Assembly (NCBI RefSeq): GCF_000002075.1 | Contig: NW_004798101.1 | Location: 70,694-134,693, forward strand | Length of the DNA stretch: 64,000 nucleotides | Direction of reading: 5' to 3' | Source of the DNA: Aplysia californica | Taxonomy: Eukaryota; Mollusca; Gastropoda; Aplysiida; Aplysiidae | Part shown: positions 43,201-46,982 of the stretch, piece by piece | Numbering within the stretch: position 1 is the stretch's first letter | Layout: each line of letters opens with the position of its first letter | Notes under the pieces: generated by a model | Seen by the model: the letters and a program-made list of their open reading frames with translations, nothing else | Database searches by the model: none | What the model was told of the DNA's origin: nothing | Made by a program: the position numbers and the translations under genes

Positions 43201-46200
43201 ACAACTGGAATGCCTGTGCCTACATTCCCCCCCCCCCCTTTCCCCTAGACACATGCAGTAACAGCCACAAAATCGTCCATCCAGCCTCTCCCAACCCCGA
43301 GACACGTTAAATATATCATGTCTCGTGCGTGAGTCAACAACGCACGTGTTGGTATGATTGGTTGTATCAGATGTACGCAAAGGTCTAGGCTAAGCATGTA
43401 ATGATCCACAGTGCATGTGCCATCCATGGTTTCTTGGAACACAGTACTGCCATAAGCTGATAAAACACCTTTTTTTTTATTTTGGCGTCAAATTTTTTTT
43501 AACCTAAATCAAAAGCCTGATCAGTTACCCTATTTATGTCAAAAAAGCAAAGTCAAACTGTGACTGGTTATTATTCAAATTTCGGAATCGCTCTATTTTT
43601 AAATGGTTATGCTGACAAAAAAACTTTTTTCTGAAACTTCTGTGAAAAAAAAGGCATTTTGTTAGCTTACAGCAGAGTAGCCAAGACTTGTTGGAGGAGA
43701 AAAATACATGAAGAAACATCTGAAGGGTTTGTTCGCTCCACAAACGACTTCGTTGAAATCAAGTTTGCTCATTTATGTGTTTGCTGAATCCAAGTTATTG
43801 TGTTGATTTTTAATGAAAGACAAAATTCAGAATCCATCTCCTCCTTTTGAATCTGAGTTCTTTGTATCAGAGTTTACTGTATAACACAAACAGCTAAGCT
43901 AGACTACCTTGGAGCAGAAGAAAACGCAAAATTTAAAACTGGAAATGCACAATGTTATACAGACAATGTTCCTTGAATTAAAATATCTTTTTACTCACAA
44001 GCCAAAAAAAGTTTGAAAGGGAAGTCTATTTAACTCTTTCCGGACGTATCGCCGATATATCGGAGCGAGTCCACACACCTTGCGGACATATCGCCGATAT
44101 GTCGGATGTGATAGGGTGCCTCAGCATTGTTTCCTTTTAACATGATCCATCACTTATAATTACTTTTTATTGTTATTGAAAACTTGGAAAGGATTTAGGA
44201 AACGAAAATATCTAGTTTCATTTTGTTAAAATGTTGGTTTGGAGAAAAACGAGAATTAGTTCTTGCGGTCTTGCATCAACAAAGCAATTTAACCAGACTC
44301 AGTATAAATATCATAACAAAAAAAAAAATTGGAATATTGCTTTCAAATAAAAAGCTGTGCATTCAGAAAGTTATGGATTATGCTCTTGGCCAGTATATGA
44401 TAAGACAGCTAAGCTGATTTGCATTCACATGTTTGGTGAAAGTAATTTTTTCCGTCAAAATTTATTTTTCTCATCGCCCTTGCCATTTCTAACCCCTGTA
44501 ATGCATAATGTTCATAATTAATCCTTGTTTCATATTGGAATGTATTCTTAATTCCATTTCCTTCAATTTGATATATCATGTTACGTTTTGAGTGATGGTT
44601 ATGTCATATAAAGTTATTTTGTACACCACCTGTGTAGCCAAATCAAGCCACAAGTGAATTACGTCTAGACCCCCAAAAAACTACGTCCGAAAAGAGTTAA
44701 ATTACCACTTCACTTAGATGAAATAACATTAAAAGAGCCTTGATGTGTACCTTCAGTAAGCTCTTTGTAGACATAGGGCCGCCACCACCTAAATATAAGC
44801 CAGCCATACTCCACCCGCACAGAGAAGTCTTCAGTGATCAGGTGAACATCACGGAACATGACTTTCCCAGACAAAATAGAGAAGGAAAATGACCCTGGGG
44901 AAAACAAAACACTTCATTTATGTGGATCACATCAGAGACAAATCTAAAAAAAAAAAAACCTTCCTTTCTATTCAATACAGTAATGACACAGAGCTAAAGT
45001 TGTTGTATGTATGAACATTAATCATTCTTCTTGGCCCTTTAATATTTTTTCTTACCAACTTAAAATATCTGAATCCCCATTGTGGACACAAATGCATTAT
45101 CACAGTCCTCAGTACCCAGTTTGAAGAACGTCAGAGTACAAAGACACAAAGGCTCCTATAGACAGGCTCTTTGTTAATAAACATGCAGCAAAAGCCAAAA
45201 TGTGAAGTAGTTACTTTGTTTCCAAACATTTTTAAATCCCTTCTATCTGTGAAATGATGAAGAGTTTTTAACAGCAATAAACGGGGCTTGCGGATTGTTT
45301 CAGAGTCTCCAGGATTTCTTTCTTTTTCTTGTTGACACTTAAGTTTTGTTTATAAACTATATAGCTTTATTTATAAATGTAAGGACTTTAAAATTTCACA
45401 CAAATGGCAGACAGAAAAAACTATGAAACTTGCAATTATTTTTGTTATTAAAAACTTTAATTTCAAAGTTTGATATTCTCAAAAAAGCATTTAGTTAATT
45501 TGCAAGTTTTTTTCACACACCATATTTTTTTTAATTCACCAGTCAAAAATTTGGAAAACTGAAACAGGTTGTGTTTTGATATTACTACAAACAACTGGCA
45601 GCTTAGACAGCTGGTATTCATAATATGTATCATGACGCTGTGGAATCTGGTGCTCGTCAATTTTTGGGCATGTGGAGTAATTGGTATCATCTTAAACCTT
45701 GATGATCCTTTTAAAAAATTTGACAGGTCCCAACTTTGAAGCCCCCCCCCCCCCAGAAGAACAAAAATCAATAAAGTAAGGTTTAAAACATCTAGCTCTT
45801 TACAATATCTTAGATAAGAAAAATTAGAAAAGGCGTAATTAAAGTAGTCACTATACTTTCAAAGTGATCTTTTACAATAAAATTTCTGTTATTGTTACTA
45901 CTCATATTTCTGAAACAGACTTTGTTCCCATGACAACAAGTAGTTACATGTGTTTAAGTGACCAATGAAACATCATTTTTTTTACACTAGAGTCGAACCC
46001 GTGTAAGACAGCCACCCAATGTAAAGGAGAAAAGTGGCTGCCCTTGACAAGTGGCCATCATGGTAGGTTCGACTGTAATCTATTTACTATAACAATCTAT
46101 GTAACACTTTTTCACTGGTTAAAAAAGAAATAGGCCAAGCACCAATCCCCTTTCAGAATTGATAAAGCACTAGCACACATTCAAAAGTGAGGCTCTAACC

Positions 46201-46982
46201 ACAGACTGATGTGCTCATAGACAAGCACATTAGCACACCTTACCCTGCCACAAAAGAAATAGTTGTTAAATTTCTTTGAAATGTGGGCGGTTGTTGGCAA
46301 AGCAGGAACAAACCATCATTATACATGACCTACTATCACTTACCAAGCTGGATGTGTCCATATTTGACCAATTTGTTCAAAATGGCAGTGATGATGAGGC
46401 CCAAAACTCTACTGTTGTAGTATGTCAAATAGATCGTCCATGCCTGGGCAGCCACTATGGCGATAAGCATCCAGTACACAGTGGACTGTGGCAGTTCATT
46501 GTCCAACCTAGATGTGTTACAAAGAGAGAATTCCAAATAAAAAGACAACCGGTATATGCCACTGCAATAAAACACCCCCCCAAAATAACCCAAAAAATTA
46601 TTTTGACCAGCCTGCAAAGAAATTTACTCTGTTCCAGATCAATGATCAGCAGACCTTCCAAAACTGAAAGTTATGCTTATAAAACAACTACTAGAATATC
46701 ACACAGATCAGCCAAAATGGCCGAAGTAAAAATATTTACAAAACTATTTTTACTTTGTTAAGACAGCAACATTCTAAAGCAATTTTTTTTGCATTTTCAG
46801 CTATTAGAGTAACTAGTATTAAGAGCATAATATGTCGGAGGAATTTCAATTCAAACAGGTTTATACAGCCATGCTCCTCAAAAAAACTTTACATTACAAT
46901 TTTATATATCTTTTGAGCATTCAAAAAATTGGCTTGAAGATTCTCACCTATCAAATATTGATTCGTTATTGGATGCCTTCAT
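558..46982 (-). CDS. BLTP1: BLTP1/KIAA1109/Tweek orthologue, 5' half of gene (40 coding exons)
   Basis: Bridge-like lipid transfer proteins form long hydrophobic grooves that carry phospholipids between membranes; BLTP1 is anchored by its N-terminus in the ER and reaches partner membranes. Forty exons chained by GT-AG sites and matching phase total 7,434 nt, exactly 2,478 codons, against roughly 5,000 residues in human. Landmarks recalled from the human protein appear in order: NESI near residue 6, a membrane segment at about 20-43, IYLTYYNSR, LIFRWW, FEFHVYNRS, YTTKP, MGEGFVV, TDFNYGPW, WKFF, NWVD, KRLWFLW, KCGCLGGC, LNLLSTA-like, and QLADAQ at the exit. Low-complexity Ser/acidic stretches lie at about 1200-1460 and 1860-2090, where the human protein is also poorly conserved. 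The gene continues left of the window; no first noncoding exon could be fixed. Confidence 0.96.
1961..2179 (-). CDS. BLTP1: BLTP1 coding exon 39
   Basis: Residues 2333-2406: AKRGVGATDSPLDHSSSNLA, PPIGMILNRNDSNMSFNSLA, ESVSSNEQPVAPTPPHTPLR, ending KHSILKNR. Linker region; phases 2/2, acceptor AACAG, donor GTACAA. Confidence 0.86.
3245..3584. repeat. 340-bp direct duplication, copy 1
   Basis: From cattaaagatttctttgtca to aataaagaatatatatttc; about ten differences from the copy at 5543-5881, so near 97% identical. Located in the intron between BLTP1 exons 39 and 38. No inverted ends or coding sense. Confidence 0.9.
3731..3894 (-). CDS. BLTP1: BLTP1 coding exon 38
   Basis: Residues 2279-2333: AEGGITQRSGSVPSINSKRQ to KPRKLSSIFK. 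The donor is GTATGT at 3730-3725; a GTATAT ten bases earlier would break phase with exon 39, so it was not used. Ser/Lys-rich linker. Confidence 0.86.
4603..4746 (-). CDS. BLTP1: BLTP1 coding exon 37
   Basis: Residues 2231-2278: SRRSIRPYNVSFALPQQEAE, an acidic run, then IIIDQFDVVDERMSLLQ. Variable region; phase 0/0 with 48 codons. Lies between the two copies of the 340-bp duplication. Confidence 0.88.
5224..5328. repeat. (GGA)n microsatellite, about 30 units
   Basis: Uninterrupted AGG/GGA triplets with one GCA break near the end. Purine on the plus strand, so pyrimidine in the BLTP1 sense strand. Intronic; apparent poly-Pro and poly-Ser frames here are artefacts. Confidence 0.97.
5543..5881. 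repeat. 340-bp direct duplication, copy 2
   Basis: Same orientation as copy 1, 2.3 kb away, in the intron between BLTP1 exons 37 and 36. An AATAAA lies near the end of both copies. Confidence 0.9.
5971..6204 (-). CDS. BLTP1: BLTP1 coding exon 36
   Basis: Residues 2153-2230: SKFNKLTPLSHTLQEDPSNQ, LLTVLRKYLHKY, LITVQKGILALMRQW; human SKYNRLTKVARFLQENPSCL, HHYLHQA, LVTLKKGLVALARQW. Confidence 0.96.
6677..6857 (-). CDS. BLTP1: BLTP1 coding exon 35
   Basis: Residues 2092-2152: LDWNLLSTASPAIDAWLNPS then CVIACMMIEGLECQGIHVAY; human QLNLLSTATPAVGAWLVPID and CAVMGCIMTEALEKKSVHFP. Confidence 0.96.
7045..7125. mobile_element. Fragment of the same pogo/Tc1-like MITE
   Basis: tgtccaagacggctacccat and the downstream ggacagtgtcattataatat match 14270-14360. 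No ends kept. Confidence 0.45.
7389..8100 (-). CDS. BLTP1: BLTP1 coding exon 34 (712 nt, largest seen)
   Basis: Residues 1855-2092. SIGFIMCECGLEDVSVTAV matches human WGWIMFECGLENLTIK; the exit GRLELKTIWFNFASPPP matches SMKLTIKEIWFSFAAPT. Between them is a long disordered insert rich in Glu, Lys and Ser (for example KDAKKEKDEEEDEVGG). Confidence 0.95.
8702..8946 (-). CDS. BLTP1: BLTP1 coding exon 33
   Basis: Residues 1773-1855: HISHIHVQLRRLLKFSNFSE, LLTAIPEQFSRVQFTLEQQD; human NIHRVHGQLRGLDTTDIGTC, AITAIPFEKSKVLFTLEELD. Ends phase 1. Confidence 0.95.
9632..9765 (-). CDS. BLTP1: BLTP1 coding exon 32
   Basis: Residues 1729-1773: VAIDGAKEPLTRKTSSTPSS to GEVNPLEPDIEK. A variable, Ser/Ala-rich linker; the only support is open frame, sites CTCAG/GTAAGAA, and phase 0 to 2 matching exon 33. 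Confidence 0.87.
10719..10871 (-). CDS. BLTP1: BLTP1 coding exon 31
   Basis: Residues 1678-1728: INICVLQASIVEEV, LTAVSLLAVCIDGIRCQLLS; human VNLCLLQASVEES and VTHVSLVALCFDRIATQVRM. Phase 0/0. Confidence 0.95.
11563..11785 (-). CDS. BLTP1: BLTP1 coding exon 30
   Basis: Residues 1603-1677: RYVEAVTPTLSKLHPSALID, GLHSQCLDRLK, a Lys/Glu-rich insert, then SSLQALFTLPK; human RYIEAMVHCASTRHPAAIVD, DLHAKVLREA and GLQTNVSIPK. Confidence 0.95.
12118..12192 (-). mobile_element. 3' fragment of the same SINE type
   Basis: Reversed, it reads gcgctcatatgaccttatgc then agttgtgagcgctgtaaaac, the same tail as 42349-42392. Truncated at its 5' side. Confidence 0.65.
12515..12620 (-). CDS. BLTP1: BLTP1 coding exon 29
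   Basis: Residues 1568-1603: DSTSSADNVSKTTAVVQLSG then SLDVLVTPLLLEAWQR; human QTRTTAIVEVKGTVDVVLTPLVAEALDR. Donor GTTGGT in phase 2. Confidence 0.95.
12793..12816 (-). CDS. BLTP1: BLTP1 24-nt in-frame microexon (exon 28)
   Basis: A 24-base segment with a pyrimidine-rich acceptor (TTTCCTTTAAG) and a strong donor (CAG/GTATGT). It joins phase 1 to phase 1 and adds eight residues reading GHCSDGGS between exons 27 and 29. Including or skipping it both keep frame, so it may be a cassette. Confidence 0.6.
13300..13470 (-). pseudogene. Exon-like fragment shared with 59560-59760
   Basis: Open for about 60 codons: SRDGVSIFETHEEHVETSRL, LGDEIDKLTLKCGGRTVSLS. The stretch EIDKLTLKCGGRTV parallels [14 protein letters not shown] at the other site, and the DNA is alike over about 90 bases. 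Strong donors (GTAAGC, GTAAGT) sit at its end. It does not fit the BLTP1 phase chain. Could be an Ig-like or other secreted-protein exon copied into the intron; not recognised. Confidence 0.45.
14028..14118 (-). CDS. BLTP1: BLTP1 coding exon 27
   Basis: Residues 1530-1560: KPSPTSIAADLFNVKATMDR then EHWQQTHPNA. Acceptor TTCCAG, donor GTTCAG; phase 0 in, phase 1 out. Little similarity to human but frame and neighbours fit. Confidence 0.82.
14177..14347. mobile_element. pogo/Tc1-like MITE, diverged copy
   Basis: Starts CAGTCGAACCTGCTCTAATG after TA; the right end is eroded (tttgaacagtgta). Part of the interior (ttgtccaagactgccaccta) recurs at 7047-7120. In a BLTP1 intron. Confidence 0.5.
14616..14810 (-). 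CDS. BLTP1: BLTP1 coding exon 26
   Basis: Residues 1465-1529: DWASTGPQLAVYSGRGQGLT to PHFLKVKDGFSVNVMKPRAD. Open across 65 codons, phase 0/0, acceptor TTTAG, donor GTATGAG. Compare human SVPTFKVIKQGLTANSL. Confidence 0.9.
14991..15622. repeat. Compound TG / AG / GTGA microsatellite, about 630 bp
   Basis: Blocks of (TG)n, (GTGA)n and (GAGA)n, including a (TG)29-like run at 15369-15420 and two gagaaagagaga blocks with similar flanks (15210-15260, 15515-15560), which suggests internal duplication. Intron between BLTP1 exons 26 and 25. Confidence 0.95.
15694..16126. mobile_element. MITE family A, copy 1
   Basis: Starts ATGTGACGCCTTGTGGTGAA and ends with the imperfect inverted partner, reversed ACGTGTCATGACGCTGTGGA. 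Shares interior text (gcatttttcg, gctcaacacctt, accaggcgaccccacc, aatatctcgacttc) with the other copies. Lies in the intron between BLTP1 exons 26 and 25, beside the large TG microsatellite. Confidence 0.75.
16393..16706 (-). CDS. BLTP1: BLTP1 coding exon 25, acidic/Ser-rich linker
   Basis: Residues 1360-1464: GFEADEDSYPSTIKRAAPGQ, a run of Ser, SEVDEEEELLDMINLHSHMD, ending QHLSHYYCQ. Aligned by order with the human linker around NCYQTYLTQFQVINW. Confidence 0.9.
17704..17982 (-). CDS. BLTP1: BLTP1 coding exon 24, linker with SDSEAYF-like motif
   Basis: Residues 1267-1360: GSKKGRRARPPPSGSPASVT to SMDSVSYFTASEENSDSDGN. The SMDS..YFTASEE stretch resembles human SMADSEAYFSAAEE, anchoring this otherwise variable exon. 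Confidence 0.92.
18487..18693 (-). CDS. BLTP1: BLTP1 coding exon 23, Ser-rich linker
   Basis: Residues 1198-1267: VVRPGEGGITLSDELRPKST to SSLPSAAEKLPSSQQTAAVG. No conserved fold; assigned by phase (1/1), strong sites (TTCCAG, GTGAGC) and position inside the variable linker. Could be alternatively used since it is 69 codons in frame. Confidence 0.85.
19395..19593 (-). CDS. BLTP1: BLTP1 coding exon 22
   Basis: Residues 1132-1198: FGQSLLHAGKLVFETSTMAL, comparable to human YGQSLLQPGEWIITKEI, then a divergent tail EGGEENCCMQG. Phase 0 in, phase 1 out. Confidence 0.92.
19956..20168 (-). CDS. BLTP1: BLTP1 coding exon 21, Cys-rich KCGCLGGC segment
   Basis: Residues 1061-1131: FLRLHDNKTKRLWFLWQEAD, KCGCLGGCVFFG, LTFFKL; human FLETHDARTKRLWFLWPDD, KCGCLGGCRFFG, LDFFKL. 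The CxCxxGxC cluster is fully kept, which suggests a structural or metal-binding role (inference). Confidence 0.96.
21355..21567 (-). CDS. BLTP1: BLTP1 coding exon 20
   Basis: Residues 990-1060: VHPVRLAHCNLHGPSTRAGI, YWLEAG-like NWLEAGGLSMGPVMLEAAMA; human IRVANCNLHNQSVGEGI and YWLEAGSANLGLITVDIALA. Confidence 0.95.
21840..21862. repeat. (TA)n microsatellite
   Basis: About eleven TA units directly left of MITE family A copy 2. Confidence 0.9.
21865..22255. mobile_element. MITE family A, copy 2
   Basis: About 391 bp. Left end CATGTGAGGCATCATGGTGA; right end reversed TATGTGTCATGAGCAGTAGA. Bounded by (TA)n on the left and (CA)n on the right, so insertion in or seeding of microsatellites is likely. 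Confidence 0.78.
22253..22290. repeat. (CA)n(TA)n microsatellite
   Basis: CA run followed by TATATATA, directly right of MITE family A copy 2. Confidence 0.9.
23301..23546 (-). CDS. BLTP1: BLTP1 coding exon 19
   Basis: Residues 908-989: LQNIAEFLQSFIMTIENAEN, then SSEDVKYQMTRVSLDFLNIF and LVESGSALNVQ; human TSDDLKYTMIRLAVDGADIY and IVEHGCATNIK. Follows a 2.45-kb intron. Confidence 0.95.
24331..24460. repeat. (TG)n-rich microsatellite
   Basis: Interrupted TG runs with GTGA interspersions, in the intron between BLTP1 exons 19 and 18. Confidence 0.9.
25997..26173 (-). CDS. BLTP1: BLTP1 coding exon 18
   Basis: Residues 849-907: LRDGHLALSGLQVRGHAMFS, EGLPLESETLEYGWLIEV; human LREGHINLSGLQLRAHAMFS and EGLPLGSDSLEYAWLIDV. 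One of the best conserved exons. Confidence 0.97.
26276..26580 (+). mobile_element. LINE 3' end, copy 1
   Basis: Shares with 39978-40262 the order ccacaaccaactgac, tccacctggga, gagatctgg, tctcaggtatatggg, gaacagagac, ttggcagtccatacccaata, and a gatgatgatg tail. The reading resembles the C-terminal end of a non-LTR retrotransposon ORF2. Heavily decayed, 5' truncated. Confidence 0.65.
26817..26954 (-). CDS. BLTP1: BLTP1 coding exon 17
   Basis: Residues 803-848: NCSRDNLPCPSAHVERLCFE then FKETKLQLLLSPCVLLAKD; human DGPECPTAFLERLCFEM and FRETMLQLILSPLNVFVSD. Acceptor GACAG, donor GTAAGAC. Confidence 0.94.
27165..27240 (+). mobile_element. LINE 3' end, copy 2 (very short)
   Basis: ttttggcagcctatacccaa, then gggtgaaagaggcagatgat, almost the same as the end of copy 3. 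Only about 75 bp remain. Confidence 0.6.
27401..27595 (-). CDS. BLTP1: BLTP1 coding exon 16
   Basis: Residues 738-802: ENYLGEYQKATDF to YRPFSVTVSVTLHDIQAHLA, matching human ENYFGEDDMYMDF to LRPWDITVLVNLYKVHGRL. Phase 0 both sides. Confidence 0.95.
28246..28606 (-). CDS. BLTP1: BLTP1 coding exon 15
   Basis: Residues 617-737: NGWVDCWSTPYVFLTITYVY to LYGSLLRNLLHLK, human SGWVECWTVPSVMLTIDYTW to LYGPLLNAFLCIK. The centre is a Gly/Ser/Pro-rich, poorly conserved linker. Donor GTCAGA after AAG. Confidence 0.95.
29092..29258 (-). CDS. BLTP1: BLTP1 coding exon 14
   Basis: Residues 562-617: GETAYCRLYLPESNTIRHAL through KQWRNVTLK, aligned with human GEDVDLHLFLPDCHPSKYSL and KWRNVTQEK. Confidence 0.94.
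30118..30215 (-). CDS. BLTP1: BLTP1 coding exon 13
   Basis: Residues 529-561: AHVAFCGELLDLCVTFDFSD and FMPVKVAVPLVIK; human AACGETLNIDFSLPFTDFVP. Acceptor TTTCAG, donor GTATGC. Confidence 0.93.
30907..31180 (+). mobile_element. tRNA-derived SINE (274 bp) with ATT-repeat tail
   Basis: Head with box A-like GTGGCCTAGTGGTTAGGC and box B-like GGTCCGAATCCCG, a central block gtccttgggaaaggcacttt and ttttcctcacttcacccagg common to many invertebrate SINEs, and an (ATT)n tail. A 7-bp repeat ATTTCTG (30900-30906, 31181-31187) fits a target duplication. Confidence 0.82.
31686..31841 (-). CDS. BLTP1: BLTP1 coding exon 12
   Basis: Residues 477-529: DLIDDWSSKAAPDIYTFIPY and NENNWVDTSSQHQEN; human DLIQDWSSDSPPDIFSFVPY and QHNWIDCSTKQQEN. 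Phase 1 in and out. Confidence 0.96.
32720..32837 (-). CDS. BLTP1: BLTP1 coding exon 11
   Basis: Residues 438-477: FDLSVGYPREWNACQEWYLD then TYLIFDLKPFFS, aligned with human INASYPRIWNMPQTWQCEL and YHFIFAQKNFF. Acceptor TTTCAG, donor GTAAGTC. Confidence 0.94.
33651..33821 (-). CDS. BLTP1: BLTP1 coding exon 10
   Basis: Residues 381-437: MTQAIHMNAGKGSYVEVTIP, IEENGYVTKVKGQLMLVD; human has VNVGAGSYLEINIP and VEENGYTPAIKGQL. The internal ATG at its start is not the gene start; the phase links to exon 9. Confidence 0.95.
34278..34434 (-). CDS. BLTP1: BLTP1 coding exon 9
   Basis: Residues 328-380: ELIWKFFYPADYQPVVPTRE to IDILFTKNA; human has CLWKFFFPPDYQ and IDLLFTKN. Donor GTAGGT after GCT keeps phase 0. 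Confidence 0.94.
35539..35680 (-). CDS. BLTP1: BLTP1 coding exon 8
   Basis: Residues 281-328: VGVDIKCGKNTDFNYGPWVD, matching human WGLDIVCGKGTDFNYGPWAD. Begins phase 1 (GIVQHEPEQ), ends phase 2 at donor GTTAGG. Confidence 0.95.
36238..36317 (-). CDS. BLTP1: BLTP1 coding exon 7
   Basis: Residues 254-281: PPRYMGEGFVVLMSNSVDVY and FYIDEPG. The donor is GTTTGT after CCAG, chosen over a nearby GTAAGG because only it keeps phase with exon 8. Confidence 0.93.
36407..36601. mobile_element. pogo/Tc1-like MITE (195 bp) with TA target sites
   Basis: Flanked by TA on each side. Left end CAGTTGAACCTTCCCTAACA; right end ttagacaatttcaactg, the inverted partner. Contains a short TG run near 36480. In the intron between BLTP1 exons 7 and 6. 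Confidence 0.65.
36602..39977. other. Large BLTP1 intron with a GC-richer foreign-looking block
   Basis: Most of the 4.45-kb intron between exons 7 and 6. About 36990-37570 has more CpG than its surroundings, and 37830-38450 has a short plus-strand frame (QVLALCTLQNKDCIRKVHE) that looks like decayed element coding but was not identified. The rest shows nothing. Confidence 0.4.
39978..40262 (+). mobile_element. LINE 3' end, copy 3 (best preserved)
   Basis: One frame reads STWEQDLEADLRHMGHSW then EVETITKNRNRCRAFFGSIY and a stop, the W..D...D...MG..W......A.DR..WR pattern that closes many non-LTR ORF2 proteins. Tail gatgatgataa. 5' truncated; clade not determined. Confidence 0.72.
40773..40966 (-). 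CDS. BLTP1: BLTP1 coding exon 6
   Basis: Residues 190-254: GRVIFGNYLMPYSFLFKFD, YTTKPAS, LMLVPSPKYNG; human has GRLAFGNHYQP, YTTKPPS, VMLVPSPRYVG. Followed downstream by the longest intron seen, 4.45 kb. Confidence 0.95.
41325..41382 (-). CDS. BLTP1: BLTP1 coding exon 5 (58 nt)
   Basis: Residues 170-189, ending WRDLVPVTKIEISS, aligned with human SWRSLIPVIKVNVS. Too short to appear as an open frame by itself; found because exons 4 and 6 need a phase 2 to phase 0 link. Acceptor CCCCAG, donor GTAAGTT. Confidence 0.9.
41884..42411 (+). mobile_element. tRNA-derived SINE (528 bp) with 11-bp target duplication
   Basis: Perfect direct repeat GAAAACAGCAC flanks it (41873-41883, 42412-42422). The head looks like a tRNA: box A-like GTGGCCTAGAGGTTAAGG, and a T arm GGGTTCGAATCC in full pairing. 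A pyrimidine-rich body follows, then a tail with gcgcacgttaaagatccctt and gcgcgctcatatgacc, ending A-rich. Pol III promoter parts are intact, but the acceptor stem does not pair, so this is not a tRNA gene. Confidence 0.85.
42533..42698 (-). CDS. BLTP1: BLTP1 coding exon 4
   Basis: Residues 115-170: contains FEFHVYNRSQVYTRLEKLFG, matching human FEFHVYNRSDLYGRLQELFG, followed by a Glu-rich linker (QEEEEVEEEGE) unlike the human spacer. Phase 1 in, phase 2 out. Confidence 0.95.
42972..43879. mobile_element. pogo/Tc1-like nonautonomous element (908 bp), second TIR type
   Basis: Left CAGTGAAACTCAGATATAAC and right tttgtatcagagtttactg as imperfect inverted ends, TA outside each. The GATATAAC word is typical of pogo/Tigger-type ends in animals. 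Interior has no recognisable transposase. Upstream intron of BLTP1 exon 4. Confidence 0.55.
44034..44696. mobile_element. piggyBac-like MITE (663 bp) flanked by TTAA
   Basis: Flanked on both sides by TTAA (44030-44033, 44697-44700). Its ends are inverted repeats: CTCTTTCCGGACGTA on the left and TACGTCCGAAAAGAG on the right, one mismatch. No coding capacity. Two internal copies of CGCCGATATATCGGA-like palindromes follow the left end. It sits in the intron between BLTP1 exons 3 and 4. Confidence 0.75.
44751..44894 (-). CDS. BLTP1: BLTP1 coding exon 3
   Basis: Residues 67-115: GSFSFSILSGKVMFRDVHLI through LIFRWWRPYVYKEL. Nearly the same as human GSFSFSVLSGKVMVRE; start of the chorein-like groove. 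Confidence 0.95.
45624..45715. mobile_element. MITE family A, terminal fragment (reverse orientation)
   Basis: Only one terminus: ATGTATCATGACGCTGTGGA continuing into tcgtcaatttttgggcatgt, the reverse of the right end of copies 1 and 2. Confidence 0.65.
45990..46075. mobile_element. pogo/Tc1-like MITE, minimal (86 bp)
   Basis: Left GAGTCGAACCCGTGTAAGAC, right catggtaggttcgactg, TA on both sides. Almost only the two inverted ends remain. Confidence 0.65.
46344..46507 (-). CDS. BLTP1: BLTP1 coding exon 2, membrane anchor
   Basis: Residues 12-67. Begins LDNELPQSTVYW, then the hydrophobic segment MLIAIVAAQAWTIYL, then TYYNSR as in human. This is the N-terminal transmembrane segment that tethers BLTP1 to the ER. 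Acceptor CTAG, donor GTAAGTG. Confidence 0.95.
46948..46982 (-). CDS. BLTP1: BLTP1 coding exon 1, start codon
   Basis: ATG at 46982-46980 opens MKASNNESIFD and the exon ends phase 2 (AG) at GTGAG. NESI matches the human N-terminus (RKNESI), which supports this start over the longer in-frame extension upstream of exon 2, which would read through an acceptor site. Confidence 0.85.

Larger units (their letters stand above)
775..44750 (-). other. Remaining BLTP1 introns without recognised content
   Basis: Introns 775-1960, 8947-9631, 9766-10718, 10872-11562, 16707-17703, 18694-19394, 20169-21354, 22291-23300, 32838-33650, 34435-35538 and 35681-36237 are each over 300 bases. They show only AT-rich sequence with homopolymers, without conserved coding or element ends that I could see. 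Confidence 0.6.

Noticed and set aside
46336-46617. BLTP1 start at the ATG upstream of exon 2 within the same open frame
   Set aside because: The extension crosses a good CTAG acceptor, and exon 1 at 46948-46982 supplies a start with the conserved NESI and correct phase.
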